This document shows positions 53,221 through 62,265 of a stretch of DNA of 64,000 nt, one piece after another. Each line of letters starts with the position of its first letter. The first letter of the stretch is position 1. The notes under the pieces were generated by a model. The model was not told the origin of the DNA and made no database searches. It saw only the letters and a list, made by a program, of their open reading frames with translations. The translations under genes were made by a program, and so were the position numbers. Origin of the DNA: UBA1351 sp964627665 (GTDB lineage Bacteria > Bacillota > Clostridia > Lachnospirales > Vallitaleaceae); the NCBI GenBank assembly GCA_964627665.1, contig CAZVKG010000011.1, positions 9,303 through 73,302 on the forward strand. The letters run 5' to 3'.

Positions 53221-53266
53221 AAAGTAGGTATATTGAGTAGTGGAAACTCAACATACCTACTTTTTT
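53221..53266 (+). terminator. Terminator of the LexA-boxed gene (possibly bidirectional)
   Basis: AAAGTAGGTATATTGAG pairs with CTCAACATACCTACTTT (one G-U) around a short loop, followed by TTTTTT. It also lies just after the convergent TolC-like gene. Confidence 0.9.
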
Positions 53267-53289
53267 AAGGTTTTAATATGATTTGGTTG

Positions 53290-54456
53290 TTACTCTTCTG
53301 TCTCTTGGTCTAAAAATGTGTATCCGGATACCGCTTCTAGTTGCGCTACAGCGAGTTGATAGTTCCGTTGCATATTTATGAGATTGACTTCCATACGTTG
53401 TTGTGTAAGGGCAATCTCATTGAGAGTATGGCTTGTGATAAATCCAAGCTCCATACGTAGTTGTGCACTTCGGTAACTTTCATTAATGAGCTCAACACTT
53501 TTTTCAAGAGCTACAATTCCTTGCGTGATGCTGTCAAGGTTTTGATACGCTTGAAGAAGATTTTTTTCTTGAGATAATTTAGCCGAATCATATTGATATG
53601 GAGCTTTTTTATAACTATGTTCTGCTTCACGGCGTACATATACATTCTCAGGATAAAAACCACTAGTAATTTCATATGTAGATTCCGCTATTTTATATGC
53701 CATCTCTGCTCTTACTAAAGATGGATGATTTTCTAACATATACGTCTGTAACTCAGACAATTCTGGAACTTCAAGATTTCTCGCACTAATTTCTTCCTTA
53801 AGAATCCAATCTTTTTGTAGATCTTCATTCATTAACATATTAAGATCCATCATAGAATGACTGAATGCTAGCTGTGCTTCAATTAATTCCGATTTTTTTG
53901 CCGCAACTTCAGATTCAGTTTCAAGAACATCTGAATTTGCTACTTGTCCAAGTTCAAATCGTTTATTCATAAACTCATAACTTTGTTCCGCCTGTGCTAA
54001 ATACTTTTCTGCTAATTCAAGATTATTTCTAGCATGAATCAATCCGGCATATGTTGATTTCACGTCGAGTTCAACACCAAGGAGTTGAAGGTCATATACA
54101 CTATCAGATAAAATCTTCAAATACTCTTTCTGAATCTTTGCCAATTCAGCACCTAAGTCCACATCATAATTTCCAGTTGCAAAATCAAGTTTAGCCAATT
54201 CTAAAACCTTTTCACGACTATATAACGCTTCTTCTTTCTCTACTTCTGCAATCTTCACATCAAAGTTTTTTTCCATGGCAAGTTCAATAGCTTTTTCTAA
54301 GGTAAGGACTTCAGGTTCAGTTAAAACGTCAAGTTCTACATCTTCTACATCTTCTTCAGCAACTATCGGTGAAAATGTAACCGCTGTCAGTATAACAATA
54401 AGAACTGCTGCTATGCCTATTTTTATTCGCTTTAAATCAATCACTTTACTCTTCAT
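53290..54456 (-). CDS. TolC-family (outer membrane efflux-like) coiled-coil protein
   Basis: A 388-residue protein with an N-terminal signal/anchor (about 11-32) and two long helical repeats like the OEP domain of TolC (LTLEKAIELAMEKNFDVKIAEVEKEEA at the start; NNLELAEKYLAQAEQSYEFMNKRFELGQVANSDVLETE in the middle; a second repeat at about 225-375). TolC family members normally form outer-membrane channels, yet the beta-barrel strands are not evident here. In a cell with one membrane the role is unclear; an exit duct or wall-zone adaptor for the RND pump or a type I exporter is possible. It is the last gene of its transcription unit, 11 bases after the propeller protein. Confidence 0.82.
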   Translation of the reverse strand: MKSKVIDLKRIKIGIAAVLIVILTAVTFSPIVAEEDVEDVELDVLTEPEVLTLEKAIELAMEKNFDVKIAEVEKEEALYSREKVLELAKLDFATGNYDVDLGAELAKIQKEYLKILSDSVYDLQLLGVELDVKSTYAGLIHARNNLELAEKYLAQAEQSYEFMNKRFELGQVANSDVLETESEVAAKKSELIEAQLAFSHSMMDLNMLMNEDLQKDWILKEEISARNLEVPELSELQTYMLENHPSLVRAEMAYKIAESTYEITSGFYPENVYVRREAEHSYKKAPYQYDSAKLSQEKNLLQAYQNLDSITQGIVALEKSVELINESYRSAQLRMELGFITSHTLNEIALTQQRMEVNLINMQRNYQLAVAQLEAVSGYTFLDQETEE

Positions 54457-54467
54457 TGAATTTCTCC

Positions 54468-55832
54468 TTATTTTATAATGTCAATATAATAATTAATCGG
54501 ATCCCATTCTACGACGTAATCCAATGTTTCTGCTAACCAGCGCAAAGGAACCATGGTACGTCCTTCAATAATCTCCGGAGCCACTTCGAGTTCAGCTATA
54601 TTACCATCAACAACTGTTGTCTGATCACCAATAATAAGTTCAATGCTTTTATCTCCGCTTGATGTAACTTTTTGTAGTTCTTCATTCCATTCCACCTCTT
54701 GATTTAATGCTTCTAAGAAATTACGCATTGAGACCAGCGTATGACCATTACGAATCACAGGTTCTACATCAAAACGTAAATTTTGTCCATTTAAAAATAC
54801 CATTACTTTATCCGGTTTTTGAATTATCGGAGCCTCTTGTAACTGTTCCTTAATTTCGGTTACACCCAGATTGGTACTAACCCAGATAGTACCATCTGTT
54901 TCTACTGCCACATCATAGATATAGTTATTGGGAATCGGTGTATTTGCCGCTTTATACTCAACAAGCATAGCTGTATTATCAATTTTTAGTAATCCATCGC
55001 CCCACGTTGCTGCATATATATTGCCATATTGGTCTTCCGCAATGGATTTTATAAAATAATCCATAATAGAACGTTTATTATATATGTCCCAAATCCCATC
55101 CTTGAATGCGGCCAATCCATTAATCGTTCCAACCCATAACGTTCCGTCGCTTGCAATATATAGATCATTTACACGATTCGAAGGCAATTCCGAATTATTT
55201 GAATTATACACCGTCCATTCGCCTTCAGCATCTAGATAAGCAATACCTCCAATATCTGAATAATTCGGATGCGTTGCAAACCATGTTCCACCTTCTTCGT
55301 CAAGAAGAATTTTTGTCACATCCGTACTTGGAATCTCTGAATTAAGTGTATTATAGTTTGTACGATTTCCTTGTGCATCAATGTGATAAGCGCCATAGTT
55401 AGTCACCCCATGCCATATGCCACCTTCAGTATCCGCTGTTAAACTCGTAACTGTCTCGCCATAAATCGAATTGTTATTCATATAGTACTGATCCCATTGA
55501 CCATCCGTTTTAAAGACACTCACACCGGAGTTTGTTCCAAAGTAGACATTTCCATTGATATCAATAGTCATACAATTTACAAAATTATTGCTTAGTCCGT
55601 ATAGTGCTTTTTGATATGTTGTCCATTGGTTTTGCTCATTGATTGTAGCGACACCACCGCCACCAGTAACAAACCAAATGCCCTCTTCAAAAGGATAAAC
55701 TTCAACAACTTTATCCACTATTAACGCACTATTTATCCGTGTATATTGTTTGGATATCCGGTTTGACAAACCATATACCGGCATGGAACTTCCGATTACA
55801 AAAACTAACATTAATGCGATTATTTTTTTCAT
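54468..55832 (-). CDS. Secreted beta-propeller protein with copper amine oxidase-N-like domain
   Basis: A 454-residue secreted protein. After a signal peptide (MKKIIALMLVFVIGSSMPVYG) the body has repeats of the two-component-regulator-propeller type, for example NVYFGTNSGVSVF, GTLWVGTINGLAAFKDG and GTIWVSTNLGVTEI. The C-terminus (about 340-454) is a copper-amine-oxidase-N1-like domain (LVSMRNFLEALNQEVEWN and MVPLRWLAETLDYVVEWDP), which recurs in clostridial surface proteins. The ATG at 55832 has AAGGATG at proper distance. A structural or binding role on the surface is likely; no catalytic site was seen. Confidence 0.85.
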   Translation of the reverse strand: MKKIIALMLVFVIGSSMPVYGLSNRISKQYTRINSALIVDKVVEVYPFEEGIWFVTGGGGVATINEQNQWTTYQKALYGLSNNFVNCMTIDINGNVYFGTNSGVSVFKTDGQWDQYYMNNNSIYGETVTSLTADTEGGIWHGVTNYGAYHIDAQGNRTNYNTLNSEIPSTDVTKILLDEEGGTWFATHPNYSDIGGIAYLDAEGEWTVYNSNNSELPSNRVNDLYIASDGTLWVGTINGLAAFKDGIWDIYNKRSIMDYFIKSIAEDQYGNIYAATWGDGLLKIDNTAMLVEYKAANTPIPNNYIYDVAVETDGTIWVSTNLGVTEIKEQLQEAPIIQKPDKVMVFLNGQNLRFDVEPVIRNGHTLVSMRNFLEALNQEVEWNEELQKVTSSGDKSIELIIGDQTTVVDGNIAELEVAPEIIEGRTMVPLRWLAETLDYVVEWDPINYYIDIIK

Positions 55833-55959
55833 TCTCCACATCCTTCTTTCTTTATACTCCTCCGTATTTGCATAGCTTCAGTTTACTTTTTTATCAAAAA
55901 ACTGTCAATAGTTCTAACCATTTCTTAATAAAAATACTATAAATGATTAAAAGGAATCT

Positions 55960-57924
55960 TTATTCTATTTCAAACTTAATCCATCTTCGCTCTAAGAGAT
56001 TATAATCTTTGTCTTCAATCATTTCATCAAGAATTATAAGGTAATAGTATGTATCTCGATCTAATCGTTCTGTCGGTTCGATTGTAATCACTTCTTCATC
56101 GTTATCAATATACGCATTGAAATCCACTTTCCTACCACGCAAACTTCCCCGTCGTAGCTCTATGAATTCATCAATATCATTGTCACGAATTCTTCCACCA
56201 TCGGCCCGGAAAATCGGCTCATTAAAGTCTATCTCAATCTCAACATCTCGCTTAACATTTCTTGCATTGTTTCTCGGGAAAAAATCAATATCCCAATCTT
56301 TTTCAAGTATTTCTCCGGTCCTAAACTTTGAAATCACTTCATCATTTTCATTCCCCTCGCGATCTTCAATTGATTCGTCAAGTAAAATAATATAATAGGT
56401 TTCATCTTCTCTTAACTCGTAATCCGGGACAATTTTGATACTTCGATTATCCCCTTGAATAGTTCCTGTATAACTAACTTTGCTTCCTGTTGATCTATTA
56501 CGTCTTAACTCAATAAGATTTTCAATATCGTCATTATAAATCATCTCACCATTTGATTTAAAAATCGGCTCATCAAAAACAATCCAAATCTCCGTATCTA
56601 TATCCACATCTGACTCATCGTCATATGGCGAAAAGATTGGCACAGGCTCTTGACTGTCTTCAGCAAATTTAGGCGGCCGACTAAGTCCAACAGAATGCTT
56701 TATATCAAAAGGTTCACTTTGAAATGTAATATTGTTTGATAAGGCATGCATTACTATCACTTTACCTAATCCTTGAAAAGCCACAGAACTACTTACCGAG
56801 GCTTCTTCAATGACTGTTGCTTGTTCTTGGAAAATCACAGAATCCTTGGCCCCTGAATAGACTATGAGCTGTTCAATACGTCCGGCTTCAAGTCTGAATA
56901 TAGCTTCATCTTCTATAATTACTGTATCCACTTTCCCCTTAATGTGGGTCGCTTGTTCATCAAGTTTATTGCCCCTCAAAACGACTTCACGGATACCTTC
57001 GCCAGTTAACGTATCATCTTCAATCCTTCCTCCATATGGCACAATAACTTGATCAATCGTCGTGTTTCCGGTCAATCGAATGCGTGTTTCTCCTGACGAA
57101 TTATCTAGCCAAATACGTTGAATCTTCGCATCATTAAACACCACTTCCCGTTGATTGTCCGTTTGAACATTAACATCACCTAAACTTACGATGTGACTAA
57201 AGTATATACTGCCTTCATCTGCATCTTTATCAACGGTTAATGTCGCCGTATAGATAGTATTCTCCTGTAAATCATCTGCTTTATCAACCCATTGACTATA
57301 AGGATTCAATCGCTCTCCATCCAAGAACTGAACAATCGATACACAAGCTTCTGCTCGAGTTAATGGATCCTCCGGTCGAAAACGTCCTTGTTCATCGCCA
57401 ATCATATATCCTTTATCCACGACGGCCATGGCACTTTCTTTGGCCCAAAGAGCAATCCTTGCATCATCAGAAAAACGTGTTAATCCAATGTTTTTTTTAT
57501 AAAAAGGCATCAATTTGTGATAAACAACGGCAGCTTCCTGACGTGAAATATTCCATTCACTTCGAAACGAAAAATCTTCATATCCTTGCATGTATCCTGC
57601 CGCAACAGCTTTGGATACATCATAATAATACCATTGAGAAGCACTCAGATCTGAAAATAGAATATTCGTTGTATTTGTTAGTCCAAGACCCCGGTTAATA
57701 ATTTTGGCAAACTCACCACGGGTTACCGGTGCATCCGGGCGAAATGTTCCATCGGCATATCCTGTAACAATGCCTCGATTTACTGCTACTTGAATATAAT
57801 TTTTTGCCCAATGGTTATCAATATCCATTAAGTCGCTGGAACTATAATTTGGTTGAATCATGAGTGTCAACATCATTATACTAACGATGAAAACGTACAC
57901 ACCTTGTCGTCGAATGTTTTGCAT
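55960..57924 (-). CDS. SLH-domain surface protein with Ig-like (Big_5) repeats
   Basis: A 654-residue secreted protein. A signal peptide is followed by three SLH repeats: about 30-80 (GYADGTFRPDAPVTRGEF), about 90-140 (GYEDFSFRSEWNISRQEA) and about 150-200 (DEQGRFRPEDPLTRAEAC). The middle has a long beta region (about 210-420). Two Ig-like domains of the Big_5 type close the protein (IWIVFDEPIFKSNG and IEIDFNEPIFRADGG), each near 110 residues. It is anchored by SLH to wall polymers. AAAGGAG precedes the ATG at 57924. It begins an operon with the propeller protein and the TolC-like protein. Confidence 0.92.
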   Translation of the reverse strand: MQNIRRQGVYVFIVSIMMLTLMIQPNYSSSDLMDIDNHWAKNYIQVAVNRGIVTGYADGTFRPDAPVTRGEFAKIINRGLGLTNTTNILFSDLSASQWYYYDVSKAVAAGYMQGYEDFSFRSEWNISRQEAAVVYHKLMPFYKKNIGLTRFSDDARIALWAKESAMAVVDKGYMIGDEQGRFRPEDPLTRAEACVSIVQFLDGERLNPYSQWVDKADDLQENTIYTATLTVDKDADEGSIYFSHIVSLGDVNVQTDNQREVVFNDAKIQRIWLDNSSGETRIRLTGNTTIDQVIVPYGGRIEDDTLTGEGIREVVLRGNKLDEQATHIKGKVDTVIIEDEAIFRLEAGRIEQLIVYSGAKDSVIFQEQATVIEEASVSSSVAFQGLGKVIVMHALSNNITFQSEPFDIKHSVGLSRPPKFAEDSQEPVPIFSPYDDESDVDIDTEIWIVFDEPIFKSNGEMIYNDDIENLIELRRNRSTGSKVSYTGTIQGDNRSIKIVPDYELREDETYYIILLDESIEDREGNENDEVISKFRTGEILEKDWDIDFFPRNNARNVKRDVEIEIDFNEPIFRADGGRIRDNDIDEFIELRRGSLRGRKVDFNAYIDNDEEVITIEPTERLDRDTYYYLIILDEMIEDKDYNLLERRWIKFEIE

Positions 57925-57933
57925 AAGTTCTCC

Positions 57934-57962
57934 TTTACAAATTTTCAAAAAATTATTATAAT
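57934..57962 (+). promoter_or_regulatory. Promoter of tRNA-Thr
   Basis: TTTACA (57934-57939), a 17-base spacer and a perfect TATAAT (57957-57962) end 10 bases before the tRNA 5' end. The -35 box overlaps the ribosome site of the divergent SLH gene. Confidence 0.75.
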
Positions 57963-57972
57963 TATTGAAGAT

Positions 57973-58045
57973 GCTCCCATGGCTCAGTCGGTAGAGCGAT
58001 TCACTCGTAATGAATAGGTCAGCGGTTCGATTCCGCTTGGGAGCT
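57973..58045 (+). tRNA. tRNA-Thr (anticodon CGU)
   Basis: Seven-pair acceptor stem (GCTCCCA with TGGGAGC), D arm GCTC/GAGC, anticodon stem ATTCA/TGAAT with loop CTCGTAA (anticodon CGT), T arm AGCGG-TTCGATT-CCGCT, discriminator T. CCA is not encoded. It reads ACG codons. No intrinsic terminator is visible after it, and its 3' half overlaps the end of the convergent alcohol dehydrogenase gene. Confidence 0.96.
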
Positions 58046-59122
58046 CTTTCGTTTATACATCATGAATAATTCATCTTTTGTTACCTCAAATGGGTAATTC
58101 TTTAACTTTTCTTGATTAAGCATCATTTGATCAACATACATTAACATTTGATCATCTGTTAAATTCAAAGCAGGTAATAAGACATCCACTTCTTTCTCAA
58201 AATCTTCAATCGCATGAAATCCCAAACACTTTAATAATCGGTTCACTTTATCTTGATCTTGATATAATCGCAAATAACCGCTAGTCAAAATTCCATTAGC
58301 ATGACCGTGAGACAGTCCGTGATGGTAGGTCAAAAAATACCCCATACCATGCGGTAAGCTTGTTCCTGTCTGGGATATAGCCATGCCGGCAAATGTTGAT
58401 GCGGCAATGAAATATTGCATATGCGTCTCATCAATATTTTCTGCTTGAATTCTTGGAAACCCTTTGGCCCACAATGATAAGCCCGCCTCGACAATGCCGT
58501 CACTATATTCTGTCGCATTGGTATTTAGATAACTCTCGACAAGATGTGTCAGCGCATCAATACAGGTATGTAGCCGCACATGAATACTCATGGTTAAAAA
58601 GTAACGCACATCCAAAAAAGCAATTTCCGGAAATACTCTACACTTAAAATTCCGTTTTGTTTGATCCTTATGCACCGTTAAAATGGAATAGGGCGTCACC
58701 TCGCTACCCGTTCCGGCTGTTGTTGGAACAGCAATAACAGGAAGTGCTTTCGCACCAGATGTCTCAAATAAAATCTTCTCCTCAGGTTCATGAGGATTTT
58801 TAAGCAATACGGCAATAGCTTTTGCTGCATCGAGCGGCGATCCGCCACCGATACCGATAACAAACTCTGCCTCTTTGTATACATTTGCACCATCTATCAC
58901 ATTTTCAATCGAAGGATTCTCTTCAACCTGATCAAAAATACGATAGTCAATGTTCACTGCCTTTAATGCATCTTCAACATCTCCAAGCGATCCATTGATT
59001 TTGGAAGAATGACCTCCGGTGACAATCAAGGCATGCTTTCCATAATCTAATAATAGTTGCCCTTTTTCCTCTATAATCTTCTTACCGTCAAATAATTTTG
59101 TTGGCATATAAAATTGCTTCAT
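58019..59122 (-). CDS. Iron-containing alcohol dehydrogenase family protein
   Basis: A 367-residue Fe-ADH fold enzyme. It has the nucleotide-binding GIGGGSPLDAAKAIAVLL and TTAGTGSEVTPYS motifs, and the metal histidines in HTCIDALTHLVES and LPHGMGYFLTYHHGLSHGHANG. The start MKQFYMPTKLFDGKKI is typical of the butanol/propanediol dehydrogenase relatives. Substrate is unknown. AAGGAGG precedes the ATG. The gene ends inside the tRNA-Thr gene on the other strand: the last nine codons (KSSQAESNR) and stop are the tRNA's complement. The stop is therefore probably fixed by the tRNA and the natural C-terminus may have been shorter once. Confidence 0.9.
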   Translation of the reverse strand: MKQFYMPTKLFDGKKIIEEKGQLLLDYGKHALIVTGGHSSKINGSLGDVEDALKAVNIDYRIFDQVEENPSIENVIDGANVYKEAEFVIGIGGGSPLDAAKAIAVLLKNPHEPEEKILFETSGAKALPVIAVPTTAGTGSEVTPYSILTVHKDQTKRNFKCRVFPEIAFLDVRYFLTMSIHVRLHTCIDALTHLVESYLNTNATEYSDGIVEAGLSLWAKGFPRIQAENIDETHMQYFIAASTFAGMAISQTGTSLPHGMGYFLTYHHGLSHGHANGILTSGYLRLYQDQDKVNRLLKCLGFHAIEDFEKEVDVLLPALNLTDDQMLMYVDQMMLNQEKLKNYPFEVTKDELFMMYKRKSSQAESNR

Positions 59123-59222
59123 TAACTAAGGCCTCCTTGCTTCATTTACGTTATATTAAAACCCCTTATCCAAAAAGGGACATTCACATGAGCTCCTAAT
59201 CAGAGCGTTCTTTTTTAATGTT

Positions 59223-60938
59223 CTAGACAATAATATAGGCTCCGCCACCTTGTTCTTTCACTTTATACATTGCTTGATCACTTAGTCGCACATAATCTTC
59301 CAAGGTCAACCCTCTACTAAAATCGTAATGGGCAATCCCGATACTTGCACTTAATGCATACTGTTTGTTATTCGATGTTTCAACAATTGTGATTTGATCA
59401 AGAACACGTTTTGCTGCTTTTTTAATCTCCTCTTCTTTTTTCAAATTAAGGAGAATAACAAATTCATCACCGCCATACCGTATAATAATATCATCATTAC
59501 GTAGTGATTGTCGCAAACGTCGACTAATTGTTTGAAGAATATAATCCCCTTCCTCATGTCCATATGTATCATTAATACTTTTGAATCCATCTAAATCCAA
59601 AAACATGACATACAGTTTATGAGGCACAATTTCATTCAAGGATTCTTTTCCTAATTCATCAAAATACAAGCGATTATAAAGTCCTGTCAGAGGATCAATC
59701 ATGGCACTCATGGCAAGAAGTTCGTTTTCTTTAATCTTACTCACAAAACTATTCAGCACAATCGCAGTCATCGCTATCATTGCATTAAAAATGGCCACTG
59801 GTACATATGAAATAAGCTCATCTGAAATTTGATAAATCAAAGCAATCAAAAAGTTAATCGATACTAGAAAAAACATATTGCGTACAAAGACATTTTTCCA
59901 AAAATTTCGGGCCGATATAATAATCAAGCTGAATAAAACAATCAGAGCTATCCATAGATAGATATCTAAAAATCGACTATAAACATCATGACTATTCAAA
60001 CCAACAAACACAGCAATAAAAAGGCACAAAAAGAAGACTATTTTTTGTACCCATTTCCCTTTTATGTAAGGTGTTCGACTAAGCATCATTAACGTAAACA
60101 CCGGCAATATCATATATCCACTCATATATTCTAATCGAACCAACCAATCCCACGATATTCCTGAACCAATATACATAATCGGACGACTCGACGTCACTGA
60201 TAAACGCGTAAACATAATCATATTGAGTATAGCTAGATAAATGACACTAGAATCATACTTAATTATAAAATAAAAACTGATTAAAACAAAAAAAATAATA
60301 AGAAAACCGATTAAAAAAGCAACATCAATCACACGCTTATTATTATAATCATTAAAGATCAAATCCGGTTGCCCGATTTGCATTGGTGTCCAAAACAATC
60401 CATCCGGATATTCATAGTTACTGATTTCAACAGCTAGTCGAATATTCCCTTCCCCATTACTATAAATGGTTCCGGCCTTTGCCTTCCATTCAGAGACGTG
60501 AGAATTTTTATCGTCTGACATAGTTCCATTTGAAAAAACTAATAAATCATTAGCATATAGATTAAATGCAGTGACTTGACTTCCTGAATATATTGCATAT
60601 GCTGTATTCGGCGTCAAGTCACTAATCTCCATCGTATAGGTACCATATCTGTAAAAGTGCTTGTTAGTATTCGTACCTCGATTCTCGGGAATAGTTATCA
60701 AGGTATTTGTTGAGACATCAGAAATCTCATCCAATCGTTTAGCATCATAATATTTCCATTCGCCTTTTAGTTTCACAATGATTTTTTTTGAATCAAGCTC
60801 GGGTAACCCCACTTGCCCATTCTCGATTTTAGCATCAACCGTCGTTACACTTCCATCTTGGATCATATAATATCCTAAATAGGTTAAAAGCATACATAAG
60901 AATACGAATATTAGGGTAAATTTATATCGTTTCTTCAT
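59223..60938 (-). CDS. Membrane diguanylate cyclase with 7TMR-DISM-like sensor
   Basis: A 571-residue protein: signal/anchor helix, a beta-sandwich extracellular domain (about 35-200; KLKGEWKYYDAK and HVSEWKAKAG) of the 7TMR-DISM extracellular type, seven membrane helices (about 205-400) and a GGDEF domain (about 410-571). The cyclase signature is intact, IIRYGGDEFVILL, with DPLTGLYNRLYFDE at the domain start. It should make cyclic-di-GMP in response to an extracellular signal. The ATG at 60938 follows AAGGAG; a TTG one codon earlier is not needed. It is 20 bases after the CheX-like gene. Confidence 0.93.
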   Translation of the reverse strand: MKKRYKFTLIFVFLCMLLTYLGYYMIQDGSVTTVDAKIENGQVGLPELDSKKIIVKLKGEWKYYDAKRLDEISDVSTNTLITIPENRGTNTNKHFYRYGTYTMEISDLTPNTAYAIYSGSQVTAFNLYANDLLVFSNGTMSDDKNSHVSEWKAKAGTIYSNGEGNIRLAVEISNYEYPDGLFWTPMQIGQPDLIFNDYNNKRVIDVAFLIGFLIIFFVLISFYFIIKYDSSVIYLAILNMIMFTRLSVTSSRPIMYIGSGISWDWLVRLEYMSGYMILPVFTLMMLSRTPYIKGKWVQKIVFFLCLFIAVFVGLNSHDVYSRFLDIYLWIALIVLFSLIIISARNFWKNVFVRNMFFLVSINFLIALIYQISDELISYVPVAIFNAMIAMTAIVLNSFVSKIKENELLAMSAMIDPLTGLYNRLYFDELGKESLNEIVPHKLYVMFLDLDGFKSINDTYGHEEGDYILQTISRRLRQSLRNDDIIIRYGGDEFVILLNLKKEEEIKKAAKRVLDQITIVETSNNKQYALSASIGIAHYDFSRGLTLEDYVRLSDQAMYKVKEQGGGAYIIV

Positions 60939-60958
60939 CAAAGACTCCTTATCAATGA

Positions 60959-61846
60959 CTAATCTAAGTGACCTACAATAAGATATATTGTCCCTTGACT
61001 TAATTTTACCGGAATGCGATAAAGGGTTTTTTGCGGTCGAACAAGTGCTTTTTCGACGTATGTGGGCGGTTTAAGAGTATACTCAATGTTTTGGTCTGAA
61101 AGATTCACTGCAAAAAGTCCTGTTGTTACATTTAAAAACTCCTGGCATGAATCAGCCGCGTAATCATCAAAGGATTCAAAGGATGTTTCCGCATATTTTT
61201 CCGCCAAATCTAACAGAATCTCACTCGATCCTCCAAATGCTGTAAAAAAAGTATCTTTTCCCACCAAATATTGAGATATTAAATGTTCATATTCCAATTC
61301 TTCGATACGTTGAACACGATCAATACTGACCTGTGTATCCACAAATCGTATGAGATTTTTCACAAAGAGGGTCACAAAATCTATATAAAAATGCTGTGCT
61401 TCTACTTCCTTCTCAAAGGTCATAAATGCTGTAGTAATTACATGAACATCTCCGCTTTTTATTGCTTCGAATTGATTATCGTTGAGACCATACTCGATTT
61501 TATAAAGGCGGATTTCTTCCTCAAAAGATTCGTGGCTCATAATTCCTTCTTCAATGAGCGTTTGTGCAAGCAATAATCGTTCTGATTTTTGTGCAGATAA
61601 GAGTGTTTCCAGTTGTTCTTCTGTCAGGTACCCCTGTTCTATGGCAACTTCCCCAAAATATTTATCCATAATCGCTTGTTTATGATGTACGTTCTCAACT
61701 TCTTTTGCTGTCATATAGCCAAGATTAATGGCTAAGACTCCGAGTTTGAGATGTTTTGTATGCATCACGTCTAAAACATGTTTCATATCTTCAAGCTGAA
61801 CAAGCCCTTTGTTTAACAAATAATTGCCAAAAAAAGCACTAAACAT
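60959..61846 (-). CDS. CheX-like protein with MshEN-like N-terminal repeats
   Basis: A 295-residue cytoplasmic protein. The N-terminal 110 residues contain three tandem helical motifs of the type YLLNKGLVQLEDMKHVL, INLGYMTAKEVENVHHK and IEQGYLTEEQLETLLSA, which look like MshEN/GspE-N repeats that can bind cyclic-di-GMP. The C-terminal half (about 150-295) has CheX-like features, notably FTAFGGSSEILLDLAEKY and a DDYAADSCQEFLNVTTGLFA segment resembling the ESLxN-type phosphatase helix. It could dephosphorylate the CheY-like protein encoded just upstream. Its start overlaps that gene's stop by one base (TAATG). Both domain calls are by eye. Confidence 0.7.
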   Translation of the reverse strand: MFSAFFGNYLLNKGLVQLEDMKHVLDVMHTKHLKLGVLAINLGYMTAKEVENVHHKQAIMDKYFGEVAIEQGYLTEEQLETLLSAQKSERLLLAQTLIEEGIMSHESFEEEIRLYKIEYGLNDNQFEAIKSGDVHVITTAFMTFEKEVEAQHFYIDFVTLFVKNLIRFVDTQVSIDRVQRIEELEYEHLISQYLVGKDTFFTAFGGSSEILLDLAEKYAETSFESFDDYAADSCQEFLNVTTGLFAVNLSDQNIEYTLKPPTYVEKALVRPQKTLYRIPVKLSQGTIYLIVGHLD

Positions 61847-62211
61847 TATTTTCCCTCCTTCAGATGTGATTGAATTACAATCTTTAAGCGATCATTTTCC
61901 CACGGTTTTTGTACAAAGTCTATCGCCCCTGATTTTAAAGCTTTTTGAAGATTTGCTTTCGTTCCCACCGACGATAACATGATTACCTTGGCACTCGAAT
62001 CTTTAGCAATAATATTTTCTAGTGCTTCCAAACCATCCATAAATGGCATCACAATATCCATAAATACAAGTTCCGGATTGTTTTCATTATAGAATTTAAC
62101 CGCTTCCTGTCCATTTGCCGCCTCAATAATTTCACAGTCAATAATGGATTTCACCGATTGCGCTAGTTTTTTACGTACTGTTATTGAATCATCACACAAT
62201 AATATTTTCAT
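61846..62211 (-). CDS. CheY-like single-domain response regulator
   Basis: A 121-residue receiver domain: ILLCDDSIT (acidic pair), phospho-acceptor Asp52 in LVFMDIVMPFMDG, Thr/Ser in VIMLSSVG and Lys in FVQKPW. There is no output domain. The start at 62211 gives the conserved MKILLCDDS beginning, but its ribosome site is weak; an in-frame ATG at 62253 would add 14 residues. It probably signals through the CheX-like protein with which it is translationally coupled. Confidence 0.88.
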   Translation of the reverse strand: MKILLCDDSITVRKKLAQSVKSIIDCEIIEAANGQEAVKFYNENNPELVFMDIVMPFMDGLEALENIIAKDSSAKVIMLSSVGTKANLQKALKSGAIDFVQKPWENDRLKIVIQSHLKEGK

Positions 62212-62265
62212 ATCTTCAGGCTCGCCTGATTGACACCCCTTTCCTAATTGCATATCATAATTACA

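Noticed and set aside
59159..59180. A terminator after the diguanylate cyclase gene
   Set aside because: Only a five-pair stem (CCCTT/AAGGG) with a short T-run is visible, too weak to call.
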